The notes beneath the pieces were generated by a model. That model was not told the DNA's origin, did no database searches, and saw nothing but the letters and a program-made list of their open reading frames with translations. A program made the position numbers and the translations under genes. 11,821 nucleotides of DNA from the NCBI GenBank assembly GCA_000151295.1, contig GG745345.1:36993-48813 (forward strand), in the 5' to 3' direction. This stretch comes from Allomyces macrogynus ATCC 38327. Lineage: Eukaryota > Blastocladiomycota > Blastocladiomycetes > Blastocladiales > Blastocladiaceae. Numbering within the stretch: the stretch's first letter is position 1; the number at the start of each line of letters is the position of its first letter. Below, one piece after another: positions 1 through 8,351 of this stretch.

Positions 1-742
1 GCGAGCACCGTCGTGTACGTTTGGTCTGGCTGCACCTCAATCGCCGACACCGGACGGTGCCGCCGTACCCACGATCGCACATTCCGGATCCCACGCGCCA
101 ACTGACCGCTGATCCCCGCTCACAACCTCCGGCAGCCGCGAGACGCAGAACCTGACGCCGTCGACGCGCGTCGTCTACAACAACCGCGTCACGCACGACG
201 CGACGCACCACGCGCGCCACCTGTCGACCGAGGAGCGCCGCGCGTTACGCGACGAAGGGTACGCGCGCGGGCTCGACGTTTACGAGGCGTCGCCCTACGA
301 CTTTGGCATGGCGCACCCGTCGGGCATGCACGGCCGGTGGTCGTCGTTTGTCGGCCGCGCCGAAGAATACTGGGGCCGCATGACGCGCAACCCCGTCAAG
401 GAGGCCCGCGGCGAGGAGCGCATCGGGCTCGGACGCGCCGAAGTCGAGTCGGCAGCCGAAGCGCGTCGTCTGGCCATAGCGCCGGCCTCCGCGAGTCGCC
501 ACAGCGGCACGGCGACGCGGTCCCCGGTCGTGCCAGCGCCCACCGAGCCGGTGCACCACCACACGCACTATGACACGCCCACCACGCATCACGGCCACCA
601 TGGCCACCACCATGCGGCGGCCGGTGAGCCGGGCGTGTACGCGCCGCACACGCGCGAGCAGCTCGAGTACCATGCCGACGACGGCGCCTTTTACGACGCC
701 GATCGCCTGCGGTCCGAGTTTGGTGTGCCGCGGCTCGGCTAG
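1..742 (+). CDS. 3' part of a His-rich protein gene with a CsbD-like segment (5' truncated)
   Basis: The reading frame is open from 136 to the TAG at 740-742. A probable intron at 15-135 starts GTACGT, has a CTGAC branch-like site near 103 and ends CGGCAG; it joins in frame to the 14 bases at the window edge. The first internal Met (308) is not the true start, because coding-like sequence continues upstream of it. The segment coded by about 326-465 (W-SSFVGRAEEYWGRMTRNP, then a Glu/Arg-rich stretch) resembles CsbD/YjbJ-type stress proteins, which share a G-K/R-x-E-E-x-x-G-K/R-x-T-x-N/D pattern. This match is by eye and weak. A His-rich tract (about 551-618) follows and could bind metal, which is inference. 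The C-terminus ends in FGVPRLG. There is no signal peptide or membrane segment in the visible part. The gene is probably real; its function is unproven. Confidence 0.6.
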
Positions 743-1059
743 CCCCTCGACACGGCTTGGTCGTGATCGCGTCGCGACGGTACGTCGTTCTCCCTGATCG
801 TTAAGCTGTTGCTCTTTCACTGACGACGCGACCGTACCAGAGACAGACGCTGGTAACGTGGCCCAATTTCGTGGGGCGGGATCAAGAGACGAATCGTCGC
901 GTGCAGGGTAGGCGCGACCGAGATTTGATTTGACAGCAAGACAGGCCGTTGCGAGGGCCGAAAAGAAATCCATCTGAATCCATTGAATGCATTCTCTTTG
1001 ACGCGCGTCTTGGCCCCGCCCTCAGCACAGTCCTGTTTTCCCGGCCGATTGGTCATGTC

Positions 1060-1080
1060 CTGCTGCTGCTGCTGCTGCTG
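1060..1080 (+). repeat. (CTG)7 trinucleotide microsatellite
   Basis: Seven perfect CTG units lie in the non-coding interval upstream of the CBS gene. They are in no supported reading frame, so this is a simple repeat likely to vary in length between strains. Confidence 0.9.
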
Positions 1081-1116
1081 CCTTGTCGGGCGCTGACGCG
1101 CCGGCTGCCATCTCGC

Positions 1117-1128
1117 AACCCTAGGGTT
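1117..1128. promoter_or_regulatory. AACCCTAGGGTT palindrome (telobox-like), possible factor site
   Basis: This perfect 12-bp palindrome consists of two head-to-head AACCCT half sites, about 150 nt upstream of the CBS gene ATG. AACCCTA-type motifs are known targets of Myb-like/Tbf1-class telobox-binding factors in fungi and plants. Assigning one here is inference. Confidence 0.35.
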
Positions 1129-1277
1129 TGGCTGGCCGACTCCAACGAACGACTTGCCTGCCCGAACGCCCGAACACAATCCTGGTCGCGACCAGCACCG
1201 GCTTGCAAAGAACAACCAACGGCGGCAACGACAGCGCCCGCCCAGCTCGCGACCACCAGCAACTCTCGGCACCACCC

Positions 1278-2402
1278 ATGTCTTCACCAAATGCACCGAC
1301 CGCAGGCACCGTCACCGCGTCCGCGGGCCCGACCGCGTTCGCCCTGGTCGCGCGCAAGCGGGATGTGATCAACGCGCACGCCTACACGTCGATCCACGAG
1401 GCGCTCCTGCGCATGGATGTGAACGCCGTCGGCGCCCTGCCCGTCTGGGGCGAACGCGCGCACTGGATCGCGGCTGGCGGCGTTGTGCCGACCGAGGAGG
1501 GCGAGCGTGCGCACGCCGACCGCGTCTACATTGGCATCGTCTCCTCGCTCGACATTGCCGCCTGGCTCGTGTCGCTGCCGCAAGGCGCCAACATTGACGA
1601 TGCGATGCGCAAGACGCGCATCGTCGACGTGGTCGGCATGATGCGCGAGTCGCGATCACTCTGGATTGCCCCCTCGAGTGCCGAGTTTGTCGGCGTCATG
1701 GAGCCTCTGGCCAAAGCACGCGCTACTTTGCTCCCATATCGGTGGAGCGCCGACTGACAGGATCGTCGTGTTCTATAGGGCCTCCATCGCTGGCTCATCG
1801 AGTGCCCCGCGCCGTCGGGCAACCCGACCGACCCGGGCGTCTTCCGCCTGTGCACGCAAACCGACGTGATTCGGTACCTGCACGGCAACCCGGCGCACTT
1901 CCCGCACCTGGCTGCGCGCCTGCCCGAATCGCTCGCGACGCTCGGCCTCGCCAACCGCCCGCCGTCGCTCCACTCGGTCTCGCCCCGTACGCCGGCGCTG
2001 CACGCCGTGCACACACTCATCAAGAGCCAAGTCTCGGCGCTCGCCGTCATTTCCGATGGGTCGCACCACGACATACCTGAGGGCGCCTTTGTCGGCGCGC
2101 TGAGCGCTGACCATTTGCGCAACGCCGACGTGTTGCGCAAACTCGCTGCTGTGCAGCCGCCCGAGGCCTACGTCGTGAGTCAGCTCCTGGCCGATGCGGG
2201 GTCGCGGGCGCCGCGCGACGTGACGGCGCGTGCCGACGAGGCACTGGGCGATGTTCTGGCTCGCATGGTCAATTCGCATGCACACCGCGCGTGGCTCGTC
2301 GAGGATTTGGGTAACGGCGCCGTCAAGGCTGTGGGCGTAGTGGCGCTCACGGACGTGATCCGCGTCGCGTTGCAGGCCGTGGTCGAGGATAAGCATGCGT
2401 GA
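1278..2402 (+). CDS. Four-CBS-domain protein, AMPK-gamma/Snf4-like
   Basis: Exon 1 is 1278-1715 and exon 2 is 1779-2402, joined in phase 0 between Lys146 and Gly147, giving 353 aa. Four CBS-like repeats can be read at roughly residues 26-97, 118-181, 206-262 and 285-345. Their typical endings are visible: YIGIVSSLDIAAWL, RLCTQTDVIRYL, FVGALSADHLRN and AVGVVALTDVIRVAL. The GLHRWLI and SHAHRAWLV segments resemble the 'HRxxVV' strands of AMPK-gamma-type proteins. CBS pairs bind adenine nucleotides, and in AMPK-gamma they sense AMP/ADP/ATP. Whether this protein partners a kinase cannot be told from the sequence. The ATG at 1278 follows CACCC and is the first in the frame. The length suits a bare four-CBS protein of about 320-350 aa. 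No membrane segments or signal peptide are seen. An Sds23-like or plant-type CBS protein is an alternative. Confidence 0.82.
1716..1778 (+). other. 63-nt GC-AG intron in the CBS gene
   Basis: The intron starts GCACGC directly after the AAA codon and ends TTCTATAG; CGACTGACAG near 1751-1760 supplies a CTGAC branch-like site. Splicing here restores one reading frame across two strongly coding segments. No GT donor in the neighbourhood does so without inserting or losing family-like residues. GC-AG is a known minor class of spliceosomal intron. Confidence 0.75.
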
Positions 2403-2716
2403 AGAGCGGTGTCTTGTCGTCGTTTTCGTTGTTAGCTTTTGAAGAGGCCTCGGATGACGAGGCCCTGGCGCGATGACCACGAGAGGAGCTTCGAAAATAG
2501 CGGAGTGATGAATCTATGGCCGTGCGGCCTGTTGTTGTGTTGGACGTGATCTTGGGAATGATTCCGCGTGCAGCGTTGCGATCTGAAGGGTGAACAAGAT
2601 TGAGAGAGAATCCAAACGACGATGTACCGATTGATCGACACGGCAGCGCGTGTCCAAACACAAGAGAGGGGGGAATCACCAAGAACAAAAAGGTCCAAAG
2701 CACGACACCCGACAGC
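2403..2716. other. Convergent intergenic region (shared 3' ends)
   Basis: This region lies between the stops of the CBS gene (+) and the bHLH gene (-). It is less GC-rich than its flanks and has no coding-like frame. It should contain both 3' UTRs. No clear hairpin terminator was found and none is expected in a eukaryote. Confidence 0.5.
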
Positions 2717-3775
2717 TCACAAAGCCTCTGGAGCCGCCGCCGCTCCAGCAGATCCTGCCTCGCCACCGGGCGGCGCCGCAATGCCCTCGCCCTCATCGCT
2801 CGTCTTGCGGCGGCGCTTGTTGTTGTTGTAGACGGTGCGGCGGTAGGTCCGAATCTTGATGGGCGGCAGCTCGGCGGGGACCACGGCCGCGACCGTCCCG
2901 CCATTGGCCGTCTCCTCGCCACCCGCGGGCTCGTCGAGCGGCACGATCACGGGCACGGTCACGGGCTCGTCGTCTTCCGAAACCTCGTCCGGTCTTGCCG
3001 TTGCGAGCGTCTCCGGCGGCAACTCGCCCAGCGCGACCTGCAGTTCGATCGCACGGCGCTTGAGACGCGCGTGATCGTCGAGGAGTTGCTGCAAGTAGGC
3101 CGTCGTGCGGTGCAGAATGACCGACTCGGACCGCGGGAGCGCCGCGAGCCCGGGCACGAGCCGCATGAGCAAATCAAACCCGTGGCGGATGTTTTGCCGG
3201 CGCTTTTGCTCGGACGCAATGTGGTTGCGCTTCTTGACTTCGTCGGTGAGTAGGACGCGGTTCGACTTGCGGCCCGAGGCCGTGGCCGCTGACCCTGACG
3301 CGTCCCCGTCAGTTTCGCCGGCCGCTGATGCATCCATTGCGTCGGCCGTTGTTGCCGAGACTGCGCGCGCGCGTTTCGGTGCCGCGCGCTTGGTACTTTT
3401 CTTGGGCGCCGCAGCATCGGTGGACGGACCCGACGGTGCCGACGCGGTGCGCGCACGCTTTTCCTTGCCGACGCGTGATGCGGACGCGGCATCGGTGGTA
3501 CTGCGGCGCTTGTTGCCCGCCGGCTCGGCAACAGCGGGTGGTGGCGGCGGCGGAAGCGGTGCCATCAGCGGTAGCCCGGGCACGATCGACGCGGGCGCCG
3601 CGGCCGTCGAGTCAGTCAGAAACAGCGGGTGCGCAAGATGCTCGGCGTGCATAGGCGGCGCAGCGGGCGCAGGGGCCGCGGTCGGGTCGTGCATGTGCGC
3701 GAGAAACTCGGAGAGCCGGCGCTGCTCGTCGGCCGAGAGCAGCGCCGGACCGGTGGCCGAGGGCGGCGTGGTCAT
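2717..3775 (-). CDS. bHLH transcription factor (class B, E-box type)
   Basis: This is a single open frame of 352 aa from the ATG at 3775. A bHLH domain lies at about residues 178-231: basic region KKRNHIASEQKRRQNI, helix 1 to VPGL, a short loop, then helix 2 from RSESVILHRTTAYLQQL. His185, Glu189 and Arg193 form the H-E-R triad of class B factors that read CACGTG. Hydrophobic heptads continue to about residue 250 and could extend dimerisation as a short zipper. The N-terminal half is low complexity (Ala/Pro, with a Pro run at 75-80). Two basic clusters (about 123-137 and 308-324) could be nuclear localisation signals. The domain resembles fungal Ino4/Mlx-like factors, but I cannot name an orthologue. 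No intron is needed. The gene converges with the CBS gene. Confidence 0.85.
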   Translation of the reverse strand: MTTPPSATGPALLSADEQRRLSEFLAHMHDPTAAPAPAAPPMHAEHLAHPLFLTDSTAAAPASIVPGLPLMAPLPPPPPPAVAEPAGNKRRSTTDAASASRVGKEKRARTASAPSGPSTDAAAPKKSTKRAAPKRARAVSATTADAMDASAAGETDGDASGSAATASGRKSNRVLLTDEVKKRNHIASEQKRRQNIRHGFDLLMRLVPGLAALPRSESVILHRTTAYLQQLLDDHARLKRRAIELQVALGELPPETLATARPDEVSEDDEPVTVPVIVPLDEPAGGEETANGGTVAAVVPAELPPIKIRTYRRTVYNNNKRRRKTSDEGEGIAAPPGGEAGSAGAAAAPEAL

Positions 3776-4132
3776 TGCTGGCGGGTCAGTGCGCGGTCAA
3801 GCGATTGACGGCAGGTGCGAGCGCGAGCGCGCGCGAACGGAATGCGGGGAGTGTTGCCGTTCCTCGAGGCCACAGCGGACAGTTGATGCGGTCGGCGCGG
3901 CGGGGGTGCTGTGAGCTGCTGTGGGCTAGTGTGGTGAGCCGGGTCGTCGAGAGATGTCGAGAGGGAGAAAGATCAGAAAACGAGTGTCGCGACTTGAGCA
4001 ACGGCAGCAACGGCCGGGTTTGGACCCGTCGCCTCGCCGTCCCGCGCGGCGAAACGTCGCCGCACGCACCATGATGTCAGTGTCAGGGCCGCCGTCGCGG
4101 TCGTGCTGCACGAAACCAGGACGAAAGCAGCA
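3776..4132. other. Upstream region of the bHLH gene
   Basis: These bases precede the bHLH start on the minus strand and follow the putative 3' end of the next minus-strand gene. Open frames here are short, differ by strand and resemble no protein. It probably holds the bHLH promoter and 5' UTR; no TATA box or other named site is clear. Confidence 0.4.
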
Positions 4133-5098
4133 CTAGAAGTTCTGGTTTATTATGGTCTTCGCGTCAACATCAATCTTCGACGACTTGCCCGCCACCTGCG
4201 ACCCACGCTCGCACGGAGTTCGGCAGCGGGACGGCAGGGACACTGTACAGCAGGTCATTGCGGCGGCGGATTCTGCGCGGCAAGGTCCTCCATGGTTTCG
4301 TACCACACGGTGCACAGCGCGCAGTCTGGTGTGGAACGGGGAGTGGAGGGGGCAAGTCAGGCACGGTATGGGGAGCCGCAGTCAAGCGCGCCAGCCAGTC
4401 AGGAATTGCTCATACTCCTATACATGGGGTGAACCGGCGAGACGAGAACAGCGTCAGAACCGAACAGAGAAGGGATGCACTGATGGAAAACCGCTCGCGT
4501 ACTTTTTCAGCATCGACGACGTGTCCGTGTAGTTCTAAACGCAATCACAAGAGCAATCAGTCTGGTCGTGCACACTGGCGGCCCGAAAAGAGCCCTGGCC
4601 TGCATTGGTCCAAGCAGCGCGACTTGGTGAAGCGGAACGAGCGCGCGTACCATGGAGATGACACGGTGCAGGTTCGGGATCTCATTGAGCTTGTCCTGGA
4701 TGATCATTTTCGAGCACGTCAAGACCATGCTTGTGCGCAGCAGTCGACTGACGCTCGAATGCTGGCACGTACGCGGACTTTGCAGTTGAGATTGTCCCTG
4801 TCGGGGTTCGACCGCACGGACGTTAATTTGCCATTGTCGTTTGGTGACTGGCGTGGCAGCGACTGGAGATACGAACTGAATCGACAATTTCGGGTTGAAG
4901 GACAGCATGTCGGCACATTCGCTGTTAATGCCGCGCCGTGCGTCGCGTCAGTTCCTTGAACCCCGGGCGGTAATTGCTGCTGCTGGCAGACGCAGACGAG
5001 GACCGAATGTTCATGAAGTTGACGCGAATGCGTTTGCCAGGGGCAGCGCCGTGTTGCGCAGTGGGAGCCGTTGCTGGTGCCGGTGCGGTCGAACTCAT
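4133..5098 (-). CDS. Probable unrecognised multi-exon gene (exon model tentative)
   Basis: No single frame spans this region, but several short coding-like segments on the minus strand are bounded by good splice signals. A start at 5098 in a favourable context (CACCACCATGAG) opens a 57-codon frame (5098-4925) that includes GKRIRVNFMNIRSSSASASS. A later segment ends QDKLNEIPNLHRVISM at 4651, directly followed by a GTACGCG donor. The intron 4650-4535 would end GCGTTTAG, and the next exon begins NYTDTSSMLKK at 4534. A second GTACGCG donor starts at 4502 after a TTCTGACGC-containing intron, with acceptors at 4418 (TATAG) or 4326 (ACCAG). A last coding-like stretch, KSSKIDVDAKTIINQNF, ends with TAG at 4133-4135. 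I cannot join all pieces with certainty and do not recognise the product. An AATAAA at 4151-4146 on this strand overlaps the final codons. Antisense frames here look like shadows. Confidence 0.35.
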
Positions 5099-6117
5099 GG
5101 TGGTGCCGGTTGCAGCGGGTCGGTGTCACGAATCGTCGTGCTGTCGGTGTCGTTGACAATGGCAAGGGTCGGTGTCGAGAGAAGGACCGGCGCCGTTTGT
5201 TGACGGTTCGCTGGTGGATGGTTGGTCGACCAACCACCTCGAGCAATGACGTGGTCAGGCCTGATCGCGTCGCGAGATCGCACGGAAACCGCTTGGAAAT
5301 TAGAGCCAAAAGCGGTCCAAAAGCGTGCCTCGATTTCCAGTGAGGAGCCGGACCTGTCCTCTCTTGCCGTGCTGCGCCACAGCGGACCCGACGCCGTGAC
5401 ATCAGCGGCAACCCAGCCGCGGCACGGATCCACGTCAGCATGCAGTTGGAGACATCGGCTCGTTCGGACCCGGCTGGCCCGTCTCGCTGTGGGCCCCAAA
5501 GACCCAACGACTTCCCCCACCATCGACCACCACCACCATCCCCTTGCCTCTCCCGCACCCAAACCACCAACAACACGGAAAACAAGACGACGAACGCCAG
5601 CCGCGCCGCAACGCGCCCGGCGGGCACCAGCAAAAGATCGGGAAACTTGCCTTGGAGCGATTGAAACGAGGAAAATCCCCGTCCAACAACAACCGGCCGG
5701 CCGACACCAGCAAGGATCGACCCCGGTGAACACGGATTCTCTTCTCCTGCCCCGGCTCGACAACTCGGCTCCCGTGCCGCGGACGACAATAACGACGACG
5801 ACGACAAGGCTGCAACAAAACGGCACCAGCGCTCCTCTCTCTCCAACCGCTGCGTTCCTCCTGTTCCAACTCGTCGAGCCGATTCTGCGACTGCACGGTC
5901 TGCACCCGGCAATTGTCCTGAAGCCATCGCCCTGTCCTTGTCACGCCACTCTCCGAGAGACTGGTGCGTCGTCGTGAGCCCCGATCATGCCAAGAGAACT
6001 GCGGTTTGGTGGCGTCCTTCGGCTCTGCCAGCCAGTATTTGCCGGATTCAACGCTGATCTGATCCCTGACCGCCGGCTCTCGCCTGTACGCACTTCGCAC
6101 CGATCTAGACTTTGACC
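5099..6117. other. Long intergenic/promoter region, A/C-rich on the plus strand
   Basis: About 1 kb separates the putative minus-strand gene from the MBOAT gene and probably contains both promoters and 5' UTRs. Frames of about 240-400 codons cross it on both strands, but their products are low complexity and resemble nothing known. From about 5510 to 5830 the plus strand is strongly enriched in A and C (CCACCACCACCATCCCC, AACAACAACCGG and similar), as is common for fungal 5' leaders. An 18-bp palindrome sits at 5219-5236. Confidence 0.5.
5219..5236. promoter_or_regulatory. 18-bp perfect palindrome TGGTTGGTCGACCAACCA
   Basis: The two 9-base arms are exactly complementary around a central TCGA. 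The site lies 121-138 nt upstream of the ATG at 5098 and about 0.9 kb upstream of the MBOAT ATG. Outer GG/CC bases extend the symmetry if one A is skipped. It could be a dimeric factor site; the factor is unknown. Confidence 0.4.
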
Positions 6118-7929
6118 ATGCCGCTCGGCGACTCGCTCGTGGCCGCCGTCTCGGCCGCCGCGCACTTGCCCGACGACAAGGTGCGCTGCCTGCTCGCGCT
6201 GCTCGGGACCTACCCGCTGTCGATCCCGCTTCTGGTCCTGCACCCAAGGCGCACCGTCCGGCCCGATGGCTCGCTCTCGCCCGCACCAGCATGGGCCACG
6301 ACGCTCAAGTACATTTACATTGTCGTCGTCGCGACCGTCCTGACGGCATTTTGCTTCCCGGACCCGCACGACTGGATCCACCTGCTCGCCGGCGCGCTCG
6401 CCATGTACGGCATCATGGCCATCGGCGCGACGCTCAACCTCGGCAAGACCTGGGTGTGGACCGTATGGGCCGCGGCGATGCTGCACATGTCCTACTCGCA
6501 CCTCGCGCGCCAGTGGGCTGACTACGCATCCTACAAGTTTGACCACACGGCCCCGCAAATGGTCATGGTGCTCAAGCTCACGGCGCTCGCCTGGTCGGTC
6601 TATGACCATTCGGTGCTCGCCAAGAACCCGACGGCGCCGCTGACACCTCGGCAGCGTGCCATGGCCGTACCCCTCCCGACCCCGCTCGAGTTTTTGGCAT
6701 ACATCTTCTACTTTGGTGGCCTGTTTGTCGGCCCGGCTTTTGATCTGCGCTCGTTCCAGCGGTTCATCACAGGCGACGCCTACCTCGACACACCCATCAA
6801 CCAGGCCGCCCTGGCCAAGAAGAAGGAGACGCCCGGCGCGCAAGTGCGCATTCGCCCTCCGCACCCGTGGCTCGCCATGCTGCAGTGCGTCGCCACCTCG
6901 GCACTGTTCATGGCCCTGACCGTGCTGCTCGCTGACCGGTTCGCCTTCTCGCGCTTGTCGACGCCCGCCTACCTCGATGGTCCCATCACGATCGCTGTCC
7001 TGGCCTCGCGATTCGCGCGACTGCAAATTTCCGGATTTGCGGCGCGCACGCAGTACTATGCGATTTGGAAGCTCGCTGAAGGAGCCTGCATTGTCGCTGG
7101 GCTCGGATTCAACGGCACTGACGCGCAGGGCCACGCGCAGTGGAACCAGGTCACGAACGTGCGCATCTGGGCGCTCGAGACGGCGTCGAGTTTCAAGGGT
7201 ATCATCGACAACTGGAACATGGGCACGTCGACGTGGCTCAAGGAGTGCGTCTATCTGCGGTTGACGCCGCCGGGCACGCGCCCGACGTTCCTGACGACCA
7301 TGGTCACCTACACGACGTCGGCGTTCTGGCACGGGTTCTACCCGGGGTACTATTTGACGTTTGCGTCGGGCGCACTCATCACGACCGCTGCGCGTGGATT
7401 GCGCCGTGCTTTCCGCGCGCGCGTGCTCGCGACCAAGTCGACGCCGCTCTACGTGGCCTACACGTTTGCCGGCTGGGTCATGTCGCAGGGGATTCTCAAC
7501 TACGTTGTCGCGCCGTTCATGGTCCTGTCGCTCGCTGACTCGATCGCCATTTGGAAGGCCAACTACTTCCTCGGGCATATCTGCGTGCTCACCGCGATTG
7601 CCGTCGCCTCGATCGCAGCCCCGAAAAAGGCCCCGAGCAGTACCGCTGCTGCCAGCAAGAAGGCGTCAGAACCGGCGTCTTTTCTGAACGACGGGACCAC
7701 AGTCCCGCAACTGAACCTCGACCTGAACAACTTGCCGGCGTCCCCCGCGCAGTCGCGGTCCGGGTCCGGATCGCCGCGCCGCCGTCGCGCGCGCCGGGCG
7801 TCGCTCGAGGCGTCGGCAGAACAACCGACAGATGCGGCCGCGAGTAAGTGGCCGTCGCCGCCCGCGTCCCCGACCAAGAAGGGCCCGGTCGAGATTCCAG
7901 CAGCAGCGGTCGCGTCCACGACCATGTAG
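6118..7929 (+). CDS. ALE1: MBOAT lysophospholipid acyltransferase, ALE1/LPT1-like
   Basis: This intronless gene encodes 603 aa. It is a multi-pass membrane protein with hydrophobic segments from about residue 20 through 500. The MBOAT signature is clear: NWNMGTSTWLKECVYLRL (Asn367 in the conserved WN motif), then TSAFWHGFYPGYYLTF with the expected catalytic His405. These match the Ale1/LPCAT-type branch best. Family members use acyl-CoA to re-acylate lyso-PC, lyso-PE, lyso-PS or lyso-PA in the ER (Lands cycle); the substrate here is inferred. The C-terminal tail after about residue 500 is polar, with KK clusters, a Ser/Arg-rich stretch (about 543-565, including RRAS, a possible basophilic kinase site) and no obvious KDEL. 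The ATG at 6118 (TTTGACCATG) is the start; the in-frame TTG six bases upstream is not. The reading frame shows no lesion. Confidence 0.88.
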   Translation: MPLGDSLVAAVSAAAHLPDDKVRCLLALLGTYPLSIPLLVLHPRRTVRPDGSLSPAPAWATTLKYIYIVVVATVLTAFCFPDPHDWIHLLAGALAMYGIMAIGATLNLGKTWVWTVWAAAMLHMSYSHLARQWADYASYKFDHTAPQMVMVLKLTALAWSVYDHSVLAKNPTAPLTPRQRAMAVPLPTPLEFLAYIFYFGGLFVGPAFDLRSFQRFITGDAYLDTPINQAALAKKKETPGAQVRIRPPHPWLAMLQCVATSALFMALTVLLADRFAFSRLSTPAYLDGPITIAVLASRFARLQISGFAARTQYYAIWKLAEGACIVAGLGFNGTDAQGHAQWNQVTNVRIWALETASSFKGIIDNWNMGTSTWLKECVYLRLTPPGTRPTFLTTMVTYTTSAFWHGFYPGYYLTFASGALITTAARGLRRAFRARVLATKSTPLYVAYTFAGWVMSQGILNYVVAPFMVLSLADSIAIWKANYFLGHICVLTAIAVASIAAPKKAPSSTAAASKKASEPASFLNDGTTVPQLNLDLNNLPASPAQSRSGSGSPRRRRARRASLEASAEQPTDAAASKWPSPPASPTKKGPVEIPAAAVASTTM

Positions 7930-8351
7930 AAGGATATCCAAACACCTGCACGTCCCAAATTGTTTTTTGGCTTGTTTGGAGGAGGCATTAGGTCGGGTAT
8001 TGTATTGCCATTGCGTTTTGGATGGAAAACGAGAAAACAATGCGCTCTGTTTTGTGAAAAAACGAACGCTGGAGCTCGTTCGCGAACCAATGAGCTTCCC
8101 TGCCAAGCGCTTGCTTGTGCCTGCATTATAACCTTTGCCATTGTAAGCGATTGGCCTGCGAGCCGGAGCGTTGAGCGAGAGCTGGCGCGTCGCCATTTCA
8201 CTTCAACGTGAGGTGCAGCTGAACCGAGTCGCTTTAGCCGTCAGTGCCGTCATCGTCACCGTCCTCGTCAACGTCGCTCAAGCCCCCAGCCGCTGCACCT
8301 CTCTCATCAACCAGCAACTCCCCGCAACTTGTTCAGCACACGCTCGGCACC
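7930..8351. other. Intergenic region between the MBOAT gene and KIN17
   Basis: This region contains the MBOAT 3' UTR (T-rich near 7970-8060) and then the KIN17 leader, which becomes C/T/A-rich before the ATG at 8352 (GGCACCATGG). No convincing exon, tRNA or other RNA gene was seen. Confidence 0.5.

Larger units (their letters stand above)
743..1277. other. Intergenic region upstream of the CBS gene
   Basis: This gap between two + strand genes has no convincing coding exon. It holds the upstream gene's 3' end, a (CTG)7 run at 1060-1080 and a 12-bp palindrome at 1117-1128. A frame continuous with the CBS protein is open from 1128, but its first codon is TTG and the first ATG is at 1278, so I treat it as 5' UTR. 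Confidence 0.5.

Noticed and set aside
4719..5977. Long frames on both strands upstream of the MBOAT gene (up to 402 codons)
   Set aside because: Their products are low complexity and mutually overlapping. Long stop-free frames are expected by chance in GC-rich, A/C-biased DNA.
6112..6117. TTG start two codons upstream of the MBOAT ATG
   Set aside because: A good-context ATG follows at once, and TTG initiation is not normal in a eukaryotic nuclear gene.
5941..7578. 545-codon open frame on the minus strand
   Set aside because: It is a shadow of the MBOAT gene: Arg/Glu/Gly-rich, with no family resemblance, opposite a frame with clear MBOAT motifs.
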